From the NCBI GenBank assembly GCA_002481295.1, contig DLDU01000022.1, positions 1-29,330 on the forward strand: a stretch of 29,330 nt of DNA. Direction: 5' to 3'. This document shows, piece after piece, positions 7,648 to 14,370 of this stretch. The notes under the pieces are model-generated. The model did no database searches and had not been told where the DNA came from. It worked only from the letters and a program-made list of their open reading frames with translations. This stretch comes from Prevotella sp. UBA7764. Lineage in GTDB: Bacteria; Bacteroidota; Bacteroidia; Bacteroidales; Bacteroidaceae. The position numbers and the translations under genes are program-made. Position 1 is the first letter of the stretch, and each line of letters opens with the position of its first letter.

Positions 7648-8244
7648 TTACTTCTTCAGTTTGCTTTTGTAGGCTTTGTTCAGTCCGGCGACCACCTCGT
7701 TGGTGATGTCGTAGGCTTTGTCGGCATAGAGCACGTTGTCGCCCTGCTTGGCAAAGATCATACCATACTTCTTATCCTTGTTGTAGATGGCCAGATAGTG
7801 CTGCAGTGAGTCGTGCAGTGCCTTGTTGTATTTGTTGGTCTCCTCCTGGAACTCACCGCTTAGTCGCTGGTTGAGCTGCTGCAGGTCATTGCTTTGTTTC
7901 TGTAGTCCAGCCTGTATAGCCTCAGCCTGCTCGCGCGTGTATGCGTTCTGCTGTACCTTTTGTTGGAAGTTGGCAGCGGCGGCCTGCAGTTGCTGCTGCT
8001 TGCCGGCGAGCGTCTTTTGGATGTTGTTGCCCTTCTGCTCGAGGATCTTGCTGTACTCCTTGCAGAACTGATACTGCGTCATGATGGAGTCTACCTCCAC
8101 GAAAGCAATCTTGGAACTTGCGGCTTTCGTTGTTGTCTCAGGAGCCTTGTCGTCCATCTGGGGCTTGCTCTTGTCGCAGCTGACGAGCGTGAGAGCTGAC
8201 ATAGCCATCACGGCCAGCGTGCGTAATGCGTTTGTAGTTTTCAT
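7648..8244 (-). CDS. OmpH/Skp-family chaperone-like lipoprotein
   Basis: The start at 8244 (MKTTNALRTLAVMAM) is chosen because it begins a lipoprotein signal with the lipobox LVSC; the longer open frame upstream has no signal. The product has 198 residues. After the lipidated Cys comes a Lys/Asp/Thr linker, then IAFVEVDSIMTQYQF, a long Gln-rich coiled coil (about 65-150), and the end KKYGMIFAKQGDNVLYADKAYDITNEVV. That order and ending are typical of the OmpH/Skp family, periplasmic chaperones for outer-membrane proteins. It is second in a two-gene unit behind a small membrane protein, with a 44-bp gap, and likely shares that promoter. Confidence 0.85.
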   Translation of the reverse strand: MKTTNALRTLAVMAMSALTLVSCDKSKPQMDDKAPETTTKAASSKIAFVEVDSIMTQYQFCKEYSKILEQKGNNIQKTLAGKQQQLQAAAANFQQKVQQNAYTREQAEAIQAGLQKQSNDLQQLNQRLSGEFQEETNKYNKALHDSLQHYLAIYNKDKKYGMIFAKQGDNVLYADKAYDITNEVVAGLNKAYKSKLKK

Positions 8245-8288
8245 TGTCTTGTATTCTGTTTTGTTTTTAATTTCCGATAGCGTGCTGA

Positions 8289-8483
8289 TCACATTGCCTG
8301 CGACTTCATGCGAGCCTCCCGGTCTTGGTCGATGACGCAATGGATGCCCTGCTTGCGAAGGGCGGCATTGTCGTGGATGTGCTGCGACTGAAACGAGCCG
8401 TTCTTCTTCAGGATGACGCGCGCACACAGCAGGATCATGGCAATAGCAATTATTAACACCGTGCAGAGTAATGTTTCTATCAT
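8289..8483 (-). CDS. Small conserved-looking one-pass membrane protein
   Basis: This is a 64-residue protein starting at 8483 (MIETLLCTVLIIAIAMILL). It has one N-terminal membrane helix (about 3-22), a basic patch, and a soluble tail with HIHDNAALRKQGIHCVIDQD and a Cys at about residue 48. It lies inside a much longer open frame on this strand that overlaps pepD; only this part has a matching promoter and a plausible start. Similar short proteins (membrane helix, then an ALRKxGIxCVxxxD stretch) are recalled from other Bacteroidales, and the layout is reminiscent of NqrM-like proteins, but the function is not known. Confidence 0.65.
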   Translation of the reverse strand: MIETLLCTVLIIAIAMILLCARVILKKNGSFQSQHIHDNAALRKQGIHCVIDQDREARMKSQAM

Positions 8484-8524
8484 TTTTTGTAATTTTGCAG
8501 TGCTTGCTTGCACAATTATAAGTG

Positions 8525-8555
8525 CAAAGATAGCACAATAAAGGCAAATGACAAA
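8525..8555 (-). promoter_or_regulatory. Promoter of the small membrane protein - OmpH-like unit
   Basis: Read on the minus strand: TTTG (8555-8552), a 19-bp spacer, then TATCTTTG (8532-8525), a full match to the Bacteroidetes consensus. Transcription would start near 8518, about 35 bases before the start codon at 8483. Confidence 0.65.
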
Positions 8556-8591
8556 GAAAAAACACATAAACCTTATTAAAAAACGAACATC

Positions 8592-10043
8592 ATGGCAGAA
8601 TTGAAACCAGCTCGCGTGTTCGAGCAATTCGCAAAGATCAACCACATACCCCGCCCCTCGAAACACGAGGAACAAATGATCGCCTTCCTGAAGAAGTTTG
8701 GCGAGGATCACGGTTTGGAAACACTGGTCGACGAGACCGGCAACGTGCTGATCCGCAAACCGGCTACCAAAGGCTATGAGAACCGTCCTACCACGATTCT
8801 GCAAAGCCACATGGATATGGTATGCGACAAACTCGTCGATGTGGACTTCGACTTCTATAAGGACGCTATCCAGACTTATGTCGACGGTGAGTGGCTCCAT
8901 GCCAAAGGCACTACGTTGGGTGCTGACGACGGTATCGGCGATGCCATCGAGTTGGCCATCCTCGACTCCGACGACATCGAGCACGGTCCGCTGGAGTGTG
9001 TCTTCACCGTCGATGAGGAAACAAGTCTCGGCGGTGCCATCGGCATGAAACCCGGTTTTATGACCGGTAAGTATCTTGTCAACCTCGACTCTGAGGAGGA
9101 AGGTCAGATTTTCATCTCCTGTGCCGGTGGCATGTCTACCACCGCCACCTTCCGCTTCCAGCGCGAGGATACGCCTAAGGGCTACTTCTTCTTCGAAGGC
9201 AGTCTCAAAGGCCTCAAAGGCGGACACTCCGGCGACGACATCGAGAAGAAACGTGCCAACGCTATCAAGATCCTGGCCCGCTTCCTCTATATGGAGCAGA
9301 GCAAGACCGACCTGAGACTGGCACAGTGGAACTCCGGCAAGATGCACAACGCCATCCCGCGTGACGGCAAGATTGTCTTCGCCGTGCCTGCTGACAAGAA
9401 GGAAGAGGTGAAGGCTGACTGGAACATCTTCTCCAAGGATGTTGAGGACGAGTTCCACGTTACGGATGTCAACATGGTATGGAGTCTGCAGAGCACCGAC
9501 GCGCAGCAGGTGCTGCCCAAAGAGGTCAGCCGCAAACTGATTGCCGGACTTCAGGCTCTGGACAATGGCGTCTTCGCCATCTGCCAGGATCCGGCCCTGA
9601 ACGATATGGTGGAGACTTCCAGCAATGTTGCCAGTGTGCATACCACCGACGACAGCGTCGTCTTCGTTGCCAGCCATCGCTCCAATGTAACAAGCAACCT
9701 TCGCAACATGGCCAATACGGTGCGTGCCGCCTTTGAACTGGCAGGCGCGGAAGTGGAGCAGGGCAGCGGCTATCCCGCGTGGAAGATGAACCCCAACTCC
9801 AAGATGGTGAAGGTGGCCGTCGATGCTTACAAGAAACTCTTCCACAAAGATCCTGTCGTGCGCGGCATTCACGCCGGTCTGGAGTGCGGCTTGTTCTCAG
9901 AGAAATATCCTGAGCTCGACATGGTCAGCTTCGGTCCTACGCTCCGCCACGTCCACACTCCGGACGAGTGCCTGCACATCCCCACGGTACAGATGGTGTG
10001 GGATCATCTGCTCGAAATTCTGAAGAATATTCCCGAGGAATAA
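8592..10043 (+). CDS. pepD: Aminoacyl-histidine dipeptidase (cytosol non-specific dipeptidase)
   Basis: This 483-residue protein is of usual length for PepD, a cytoplasmic M20/M28-clan zinc dipeptidase that splits Xaa-His and many other dipeptides. Metal-site residues are visible: HMDMVCDK (His73, Asp75), TTLGADDGIG (Asp112), the DEETSLGGA pair Glu142-Glu143, and NLDSEEEG. A C-terminal histidine is in LRHVHTPDE. The start at 8592 is followed by the typical KPARVFEQFAKINHIPRPS. A TAATTTTG at 8490-8497 could be its -7 box, though no good -33 partner was seen. A small lipoprotein gene follows after 3 bp, so the two are probably co-transcribed. Confidence 0.95.
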   Translation: MAELKPARVFEQFAKINHIPRPSKHEEQMIAFLKKFGEDHGLETLVDETGNVLIRKPATKGYENRPTTILQSHMDMVCDKLVDVDFDFYKDAIQTYVDGEWLHAKGTTLGADDGIGDAIELAILDSDDIEHGPLECVFTVDEETSLGGAIGMKPGFMTGKYLVNLDSEEEGQIFISCAGGMSTTATFRFQREDTPKGYFFFEGSLKGLKGGHSGDDIEKKRANAIKILARFLYMEQSKTDLRLAQWNSGKMHNAIPRDGKIVFAVPADKKEEVKADWNIFSKDVEDEFHVTDVNMVWSLQSTDAQQVLPKEVSRKLIAGLQALDNGVFAICQDPALNDMVETSSNVASVHTTDDSVVFVASHRSNVTSNLRNMANTVRAAFELAGAEVEQGSGYPAWKMNPNSKMVKVAVDAYKKLFHKDPVVRGIHAGLECGLFSEKYPELDMVSFGPTLRHVHTPDECLHIPTVQMVWDHLLEILKNIPEE

Positions 10044-10046
10044 TCT

Positions 10047-10418
10047 ATGATCAGAACGTTGAAAACGACTTTGCTGCCTCTGCTGACACTGGCCTTCCTA
10101 CTCTCGGGCTGTGGCGAGCGTCATGAGGCGCGCAGTATGGCCCAGAACTTCATGGAGGAACACATGCCCATGCAGGACTATGAGGTCGTGCGCTGGTCAC
10201 GTCTCGACTCCACGTTTTTTGTCACGCCCGTGGCTTTGAAGGCTATGCATGCCGAGGCCGAGCGTTCGAAGATCGTCAATCATCGGGTCAGCTATCAGGG
10301 CTATACGCCCAAGCTCCTGTTCATGCACGGCTGGTTTGCTCACGACCGCGACACTGTCTCCCGCACATTCTACTTCGACGAAAAGCTCCAGGGCATTGTG
10401 GGAGTGAAACGAAACTGA
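10047..10418 (+). CDS. Small lipoprotein of unknown function
   Basis: This is a 123-residue protein with a lipoprotein signal (MIRTLKTTLLPLL, lipobox LLSGC with Cys at about 22). The mature part has ARSMAQNFMEEHMPMQDY and a C-terminal strand-rich part (TVSRTFYFDEKLQGIVGVK). It begins 3 bp behind pepD and shares its operon; a strong terminator follows. No family is recognised. A link to peptide use is not shown by anything but position. Confidence 0.75.
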   Translation: MIRTLKTTLLPLLTLAFLLSGCGERHEARSMAQNFMEEHMPMQDYEVVRWSRLDSTFFVTPVALKAMHAEAERSKIVNHRVSYQGYTPKLLFMHGWFAHDRDTVSRTFYFDEKLQGIVGVKRN

Positions 10419-10463
10419 TGCCGTTCGTCCCAAGACAGCATTACATTTTTATTTCATAGGAAG

Positions 10464-10516
10464 CCTCGATGCATCGTGACAATCGTTGCGACGCATCGGG
10501 GTTTCTCGTTTTTGGT
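10464..10516 (+). terminator. Terminator of the pepD operon
   Basis: Arms at 10464-10476 and 10489-10501 pair over 13 positions with two G-T pairs (CCTCGATGCATCG against CGACGCATCGGGG). The inner TGAC/GTTG can extend the stem. TTTCTCGTTTTT follows. It lies 45 bp behind the small lipoprotein stop. Confidence 0.8.
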
Positions 10517-10715
10517 AGATTTGCTTTCATACTCTCATACAGAGGCACAGAGACACAGGGATGGCAACAGCCTTGTGGGGTAATACGATGACGCGAAGAA
10601 TGCATGACAAAAGTCTGTCAGTTCTTGCGGACCATCCAGAAAGAACGGCGGGGTAAAAATCAAAGAAAATAAGGGTGACGACGCCAAAGAACAGACGTTT
10701 CAGAGAAAAATCAGT

Positions 10716-10847
10716 GAGTTGATAGGATCAGATAAGCGGTTTTATGCGGTCAAAACGGTGAGATGATCGGCCCAAACAACCGAGATGACCGGATCAAACA
10801 ACGGAATTCATCGGGACAAACAACTGAGATGACCGGCACAACACTCT
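10716..10847. repeat. Six in-register 22-bp degenerate tandem repeats, non-coding
   Basis: Units begin at 10716, 10738, 10760, 10782, 10804 and 10826, each exactly 22 bases. The best units read GAGATGA(C/T)CGG followed by CAAACAAC: 10760-10781, 10782-10803 and 10826-10847; 10804-10825 is close, and the first two are weaker. A period of 22 is not a multiple of three and no ORF spans it, so a protein repeat is unlikely. An array of binding sites or a decayed minisatellite are the main options. Confidence 0.7.
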
Positions 10848-10951
10848 CTTCTGACAAGGAGACAAGGGTGCGGACAAACATAATTGCTTGTGTGTTAACT
10901 GTTTACGAAAAGTACCTCTAAATTCGTGAAAATCGGGGCGGCAGACGACTT

Positions 10952-10986
10952 GCTCGGAAAGAACGCTTTCTCAGAGCTCGTTTTTT
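10952..10986 (+). terminator. Terminator-like hairpin in the long gap, + strand
   Basis: GCTC (10952-10955) pairs with GAGC (10974-10977), GAAAG (10957-10961) with CTTTC (10966-10970), loop AACG, then TCGTTTTTT. The nearest upstream gene already has its own terminator at 10464-10516, so this one suggests an extra transcript across 10520-10986. Confidence 0.5.
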
Positions 10987-11164
10987 GTCAGAAAAGGCAA
11001 CAAACAGATAAATATTTATCTAACGTTTCAGTCCTCATCTCCTTTATGGAGTGAGGTGCAGGGGAGGAGGCAGTGAGGCTTGTAGCCGGCCTGCGTTCTC
11101 TGTGGCTCTGTGTGAGCTTGCTCTTAATCGTGGCTGGTTGTTGTGAAATAAATATCACTGATAA

Positions 11165-11196
11165 GTTGCAGGAATGAAACTTTTTTGTTAAATTTG
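11165..11196 (+). promoter_or_regulatory. Promoter of the DUF805 gene
   Basis: TTG at 11166-11168, a 20-bp spacer and TAAATTTG at 11189-11196. Transcription would start near 11203, about 43 bases before the ATG at 11246. Confidence 0.65.
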
Positions 11197-11245
11197 TGTC
11201 GAATATACTCAAAACTTCAATTTCTAACTTAAAATCGTATTGATT

Positions 11246-11632
11246 ATGAACATGGTTTCCGCTTTCAAGAAAGTAGTTTTTCAGAACTACCTCAACTTTG
11301 ACGGGCGTGCACGCCGTGCTGAGTACTGGTGGTTCGCTCTTGACAATGTTGTCATTTGCTTTGTATTGGGCTTCATCAATGGATTTGCAGTGGAGTCCGG
11401 TGACTTTGTTTCCATCTTGTTGAGTAGTATCCTCTACTATGGTGGAGTTTTGGCCTTGTTGCTTCCAAATTTAGCCGTGACTTGGCGTCGTCTTCACGAC
11501 ATGGGCAAGGGTGGACAGTGGTATTGGATCTCTCTTATCCCTATCATCGGCACCATTTGGCTCCTCGTGCTGCTTTGCCAACCGAGCGAGCCGCAGGAGA
11601 ACCGCTTTGGCCCTGAGGTAGAAGAAGAATGA
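11246..11632 (+). CDS. DUF805-family inner-membrane protein
   Basis: This is a 128-residue protein. The start is put at the ATG of 11246 (MNMVSAFKKVVF); an in-frame TTG six bases earlier is less likely. The sequence has the family hallmarks: an amphipathic start, YLNFDGRARRAEYWWFAL, three to four membrane helices, LAVTWRRLHDMGKGGQWYWI, and a final helix with the tail CQPSEPQENRFGP. DUF805 proteins are small polytopic membrane proteins of unknown function, widespread in bacteria. The gene is monocistronic, with its own promoter and a hairpin behind it. Confidence 0.92.
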   Translation: MNMVSAFKKVVFQNYLNFDGRARRAEYWWFALDNVVICFVLGFINGFAVESGDFVSILLSSILYYGGVLALLLPNLAVTWRRLHDMGKGGQWYWISLIPIIGTIWLLVLLCQPSEPQENRFGPEVEEE

Positions 11633-11639
11633 GCATAAG

Positions 11640-11805
11640 CAAAAAACACAGCCCCGGAATCACTTCCAAGGCTGTGCTATCTTAATTGTGAAAAATCTAA
11701 AGATAAATTGAGCGACTCTCCGCTCAAAGTGTTATCACAATCTTAAAACCTAATAACTAAAAACCTAAATCTATTACTAACCTAAACAATCTATTAACCT
11801 TTTGA
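11640..11805 (-). ncRNA. Candidate small RNA, minus strand (about 165 nt)
   Basis: A promoter-like pair lies on the minus strand: TTG (11841-11839), a 20-bp spacer, TAATTTTG (11818-11811). The transcript would start near 11805 and run through an A/U-rich part, a hairpin TTGAGCG/CGCTCAA (11708-11727) and the terminator at 11676-11641. It has no ATG-initiated ORF before the terminator. The alternative is that these A-rich bases are only the trailer of the DUF805 gene. Confidence 0.4.
11647..11676. terminator. Bidirectional terminator behind the DUF805 gene
   Basis: CACAGCC (11647-11653) pairs with GGCTGTG (11670-11676), with an inner GGAA/TTCC stem. On the minus strand it is followed directly by TTTTTT (11646-11641), a very good terminator tail. 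On the + strand the tail CTATCTTA is weaker. Confidence 0.8.
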
Positions 11806-11963
11806 CACTGCAAAATTACTAAGTTCTCTGCATTCCCACAATTTATTTTCCTCATAAAAATCGAATTTTATTGTTTAATTGATTTGCGTCAATTGCTGTG
11901 TGCGATAACAAATATATGAAGTGTTATTTTTGTTTAACAGCCCATCAATTAGTCTCTCGAAGA

Positions 11964-11995
11964 TTTGGAGATAACCACAAAAACTCCTAACTTTG
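11964..11995 (+). promoter_or_regulatory. Orphan promoter of a candidate small RNA
   Basis: TTTG at 11964-11967, a 20-bp spacer and TAACTTTG at 11988-11995 match the full Bacteroidetes consensus. The next + strand gene is kilobases away; a terminator follows about 110 bases later. Confidence 0.65.
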
Positions 11996-12010
11996 TCTAT
12001 AGAAAAGAAA

Positions 12011-12038
12011 GAAAAAGACACGTCATAGTCTGACGTGT
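12011..12038 (-). terminator. Terminator-like hairpin for the glycoside hydrolase transcript
   Basis: On the minus strand ACACGTCA and TGACGTGT (arms 12038-12031 and 12025-12018) are followed by CTTTTTC and more T-rich sequence. It lies about 100 bp behind the stop of the minus-strand gene. Confidence 0.5.
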
Positions 12039-12104
12039 ATCATAAGCAATAAGAAATTTTGATTTGTTTTAGTAGATTAGTTTTTAAGTAGTTTGTTTTT
12101 TGGG

Positions 12105-12137
12105 AATCGGTTGTCGTGAGACACCCGATTTTTTTTG
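12105..12137 (+). terminator. Strong + strand terminator ahead of a convergent gene
   Basis: AATCGG (12105-12110) pairs with CCGATT (12125-12130), with TGTC/GACA inside and a GTGA loop, followed by a run of T residues. It ends right at the 3' end of the minus-strand glycoside hydrolase gene. Confidence 0.8.
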
Positions 12138-12138
12138 T

Positions 12139-13209
12139 CTATTTTGTCTGAGCTTTAATGAAATTTACTTCCTGTGTGAGGTATGGCGATCCGTCGGGTC
12201 GCAGGATGTCGTGGAACCACACGTCGGGTTCGCTACCGTCGGGGTGTGGATCGCCCCAGGCATAGCGTGTGTTGGTCTTACCGGTGACCAGTCCCCAGTT
12301 GATGGCAATCACACGGTGGTGTTTGAGCAGTGGCATGATTGTGCGGAAGAAACTGCCTTGCGTGCGCGCCATATACTCGGTGCAAGCCAAAGGACGACCA
12401 AGGGCTTGAAGCTTCTTGATCTCCTGCTCATGGCGGATGGAACCGTGGTAATCATGATACGAGATGATGTCGGAATTACTCAACTGAAAGTCGTTGAGTG
12501 GCTTGAAATCTTTAGTATCACGCCAAATGCCGGCAGTCAGCGGTTGCTGGGGGTGGCATTGGCGGGCCCAAATGAACACATTGCGCAACAGAGGCAGCGA
12601 CGTGGTGCCATGATGGCTGTTGCCCGGCTCATTATATAGGTCCCACATGAGCACACGGCTGTCGTGGCCGAAGGTCGTGAGAATATCCTGAACGTAGCGC
12701 TTCAGTTGTGGATAGAGCTTTGCGGTGTCTAACCGCAGATCGCAGGAGGGATCCTGTACCCACTGGCTGTTGTGAACGCCCGTGAGAGGCCGAGGCTGTG
12801 GACCGTATGAAGATACTGCATTCCAGCAGTCGTCAAAGAAGGCAAACATCGGCTTGATGCCATGTGAAGCGCAGACAGAGAGAAAGTCATCCATCCGTGT
12901 CTTTAATCCTTGAGAATCGTGGGCATAGACGATGCTGCTGAGAAACACGCGCAGGGTCTTGAAGCCCAACTGCTCGGCCCAGCCCAGTTCCTTGTCGATG
13001 GTGGCATGGTCGTAGGTTGCCTCGCTCCACATCTCTATCTGATTATCAGCGTTGGCGGGGATATAATCGCAACCAGCCATCCAAGGGTATTGCGCATACC
13101 ACTTGTTGGCTTTCTCTGCCGTCCATCGTCCGGCAATCGTCTCAGCGAACATAGTTGGAAAACTAAGAAACAAACAAACGATAATCAGTAATAAACGTAG
13201 TCTTTTCAT
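12139..13209 (-). CDS. Secreted glycoside hydrolase of the GH5-like (clan A) fold
   Basis: The start at 13209 (MKRLRLLLIIVCLFL) is preferred to one 45 bases upstream because it begins a clean signal peptide, cleaved near FAE-TIA. The product has 356 residues. It shows a TIM-barrel glycosidase pattern: ELGWAEQLGFKTLRVFL (strand 2), HGIKPMFAFFDDCW, LMWDLYNEPGNS with the likely acid/base Glu194, DIISYHDYH, and ACTEYMAR with the likely nucleophile Glu278, then VIAINWGLV. The substrate is probably a beta-glycan; similar proteins are often labelled cellulase or 1,4-beta-xylanase, but specificity cannot be read here. It is the last gene of a thrE - mnmA - hydrolase run on the minus strand, 63 bp behind mnmA. 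Confidence 0.82.
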   Translation of the reverse strand: MKRLRLLLIIVCLFLSFPTMFAETIAGRWTAEKANKWYAQYPWMAGCDYIPANADNQIEMWSEATYDHATIDKELGWAEQLGFKTLRVFLSSIVYAHDSQGLKTRMDDFLSVCASHGIKPMFAFFDDCWNAVSSYGPQPRPLTGVHNSQWVQDPSCDLRLDTAKLYPQLKRYVQDILTTFGHDSRVLMWDLYNEPGNSHHGTTSLPLLRNVFIWARQCHPQQPLTAGIWRDTKDFKPLNDFQLSNSDIISYHDYHGSIRHEQEIKKLQALGRPLACTEYMARTQGSFFRTIMPLLKHHRVIAINWGLVTGKTNTRYAWGDPHPDGSEPDVWFHDILRPDGSPYLTQEVNFIKAQTK

Positions 13210-13272
13210 AATGTAGGGAGTCTTTGCTTTATTTGTTTTCCCCTTCTGTACCATTTTACCTCTATTCTTTCT

Positions 13273-14355
13273 TTATTCCATCTCAATCTCACCCGAGCCG
13301 AAACAGCGGTGGTGCTGCTCGTCGTAGACCACGCAGAACTGTCCGGGAGCCACACCATGGATCTTCTTGTCGGCATGGATGATGTAGCGACCTTCTCCGG
13401 CGTGCTCCACCGAGCCGGTGAGATATTCCGGTGTATGACGGATCTTAAACGTCACGCGTGGCTGATCCACTTCGGTGGTAAGGAAATGGAAATCGTGGAT
13501 TGTGAAGTCCTGTTTGTAGGCTGTCTGCGGGTCATAGCCGTGGCTGACATAGAGGATATTCTTTGCCACGTCTTTCTTGATGACGAACCACGGTCCGCCA
13601 CCGAGTCCCAGTCCTTTGCGCTGTCCGATGGTGTGGAACCACAGTCCGCGGTGCTCGCCGATGCGCTTTCCCGTCTCCCATTCGATGATGTCGCCGGGCT
13701 GCTCACCGAGATAACGGCGGACATATTCGTTGTAGTCGATATTACCGAGGAAGCAGATGCCCTGCGAGTCCTTGCGCTTGGCATTGATGAGATGCTCACG
13801 CTCAGCAATCTCGCGCACCTCGTCCTTGACGAAGTGGCCGATGGGGAAGATAGCCTTTTGCAGTTGCCAGTTGTAGATCTGTGCCAGGAAATCGGTTTGG
13901 TCCTTCACGGGGTCGGGACTGGTCGTGAGCCACTTGCGCCCGTCGATCCACTCGGTCTGGGCATAGTGGCCCGTGGCGATGAGGTCGTAGTCGTGGCCCA
14001 TCTTCTCGTCGAAGGCCCCGAACTTGATGAGCCGGTTGCACATCACGTCGGGATTGGGCGTGAAGCCCGCCTTCACCTTTTCCATGGTGTAGCGTGTCAC
14101 CTGGCTCCAGTATTCCTTATGGCAGTCCACCACTTGCAGGCGGCAGTGGAACCGGGCAGCCACAGCGGTAGCCATCTCCAAGTCCTCCTCGGAGTTGCAG
14201 TCCCACTCCTCCTTCTCCTCGGGACCAATCTTGATGTAGAAACAGTCGGGGTGCAGGCCCATCCGAGCGAGCTCGTAGACGACAACAGAGCTGTCTACGC
14301 CCCCGGAGAGCAGCACGGCGATGCGCTTATCACGAATATCTTCTATTTTCAGCAT
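13273..14355 (-). CDS. mnmA: tRNA-specific 2-thiouridylase MnmA
   Basis: This 360-residue enzyme puts sulfur on uridine 34 of tRNA(Lys/Glu/Gln) in the cytoplasm. The ATP-binding PP-loop SGGVDSS is at 17-23. The catalytic Cys106 is in NPDVMCNRLIKFG and the second Cys201 in SQGICFLG; the ATGHYAQ and HTIGQRKGLG motifs are present. Both cysteines and the length fit an active enzyme. It starts 15 bp after the thrE-like gene's stop, so the two are probably co-transcribed. Confidence 0.96.
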   Translation of the reverse strand: MLKIEDIRDKRIAVLLSGGVDSSVVVYELARMGLHPDCFYIKIGPEEKEEWDCNSEEDLEMATAVAARFHCRLQVVDCHKEYWSQVTRYTMEKVKAGFTPNPDVMCNRLIKFGAFDEKMGHDYDLIATGHYAQTEWIDGRKWLTTSPDPVKDQTDFLAQIYNWQLQKAIFPIGHFVKDEVREIAEREHLINAKRKDSQGICFLGNIDYNEYVRRYLGEQPGDIIEWETGKRIGEHRGLWFHTIGQRKGLGLGGGPWFVIKKDVAKNILYVSHGYDPQTAYKQDFTIHDFHFLTTEVDQPRVTFKIRHTPEYLTGSVEHAGEGRYIIHADKKIHGVAPGQFCVVYDEQHHRCFGSGEIEME

Positions 14356-14370
14356 GATGGTTGTTGACGG

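Larger units (their letters stand above)
10543..11114. repeat. Inverted pair of CACAGAG-type short repeats in the long gap
   Basis: AGGCACAGAGACACAG (about 10543-10558) and TCTCTGTGGCTCTGTGTGA (about 11097-11115) are related in opposite orientation, sharing CACAGAG/CTCTGTG units. They bracket most of the gene-free stretch 10500-11150. Such CACAGAG motifs recur between genes in this group as far as recalled; a genome search would be needed to show that they are dispersed. Confidence 0.35.
10419..11245. other. Gene-free region of about 825 bp
   Basis: No convincing gene. It holds the pepD operon terminator, the 22-bp repeats, a second + strand terminator, a perfect 14-bp palindrome (GATAAATATTTATC, 11007-11020), CACAGAG-type inverted repeats and the promoter of the DUF805 gene. 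TAGATTTG at 10516-10523 could be a -7 box, but no -33 element fits. Confidence 0.6.
12002..12137 (+). ncRNA. Candidate small RNA, + strand (about 135 nt)
   Basis: It begins downstream of a consensus promoter (11964-11995). It has a purine-rich 5' end, a perfect 8-bp hairpin ACACGTCA/TGACGTGT (12018-12038), a U-rich single-stranded middle, and a terminator (AATCGG/CCGATT at 12105-12130 with TTTTTTTT behind). No ATG lies in this stretch. It does not show obvious features of tmRNA, SRP RNA or RNase P RNA. The stem at 12018-12038 also has a T-rich tail on the minus strand and may end the glycoside hydrolase transcript. Confidence 0.5.

Noticed and set aside
7648..8565. Long version of the OmpH-like protein starting at 8565
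   Set aside because: The extra 107 residues lack a signal and overlap the small membrane protein gene; the start at 8244 gives a proper lipoprotein signal.
8289..9872. A 527-codon open frame on the minus strand opposite pepD
   Set aside because: It is antisense to a clear PepD. Only its last 64 codons have their own promoter and plausible protein sequence, and these are annotated separately.
10561..10656. A 31-codon ORF (MATALWGNTMTRRM...) in the long gap
   Set aside because: No ribosome site, no convincing promoter at the right distance and no recognised family; kept as non-coding.
10716..10847. CRISPR array
   Set aside because: The 22-bp units are directly adjacent without unique spacers, are degenerate, and no cas gene is nearby.
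12100..12639. A 179-codon + strand frame over the 3' end of the glycoside hydrolase
   Set aside because: It begins inside a terminator hairpin and lies antisense to a clear enzyme gene.
13309..14367. A 352-codon + strand frame opposite mnmA
   Set aside because: The minus strand encodes MnmA with both catalytic cysteines; the opposite frame has no recognisable domains.
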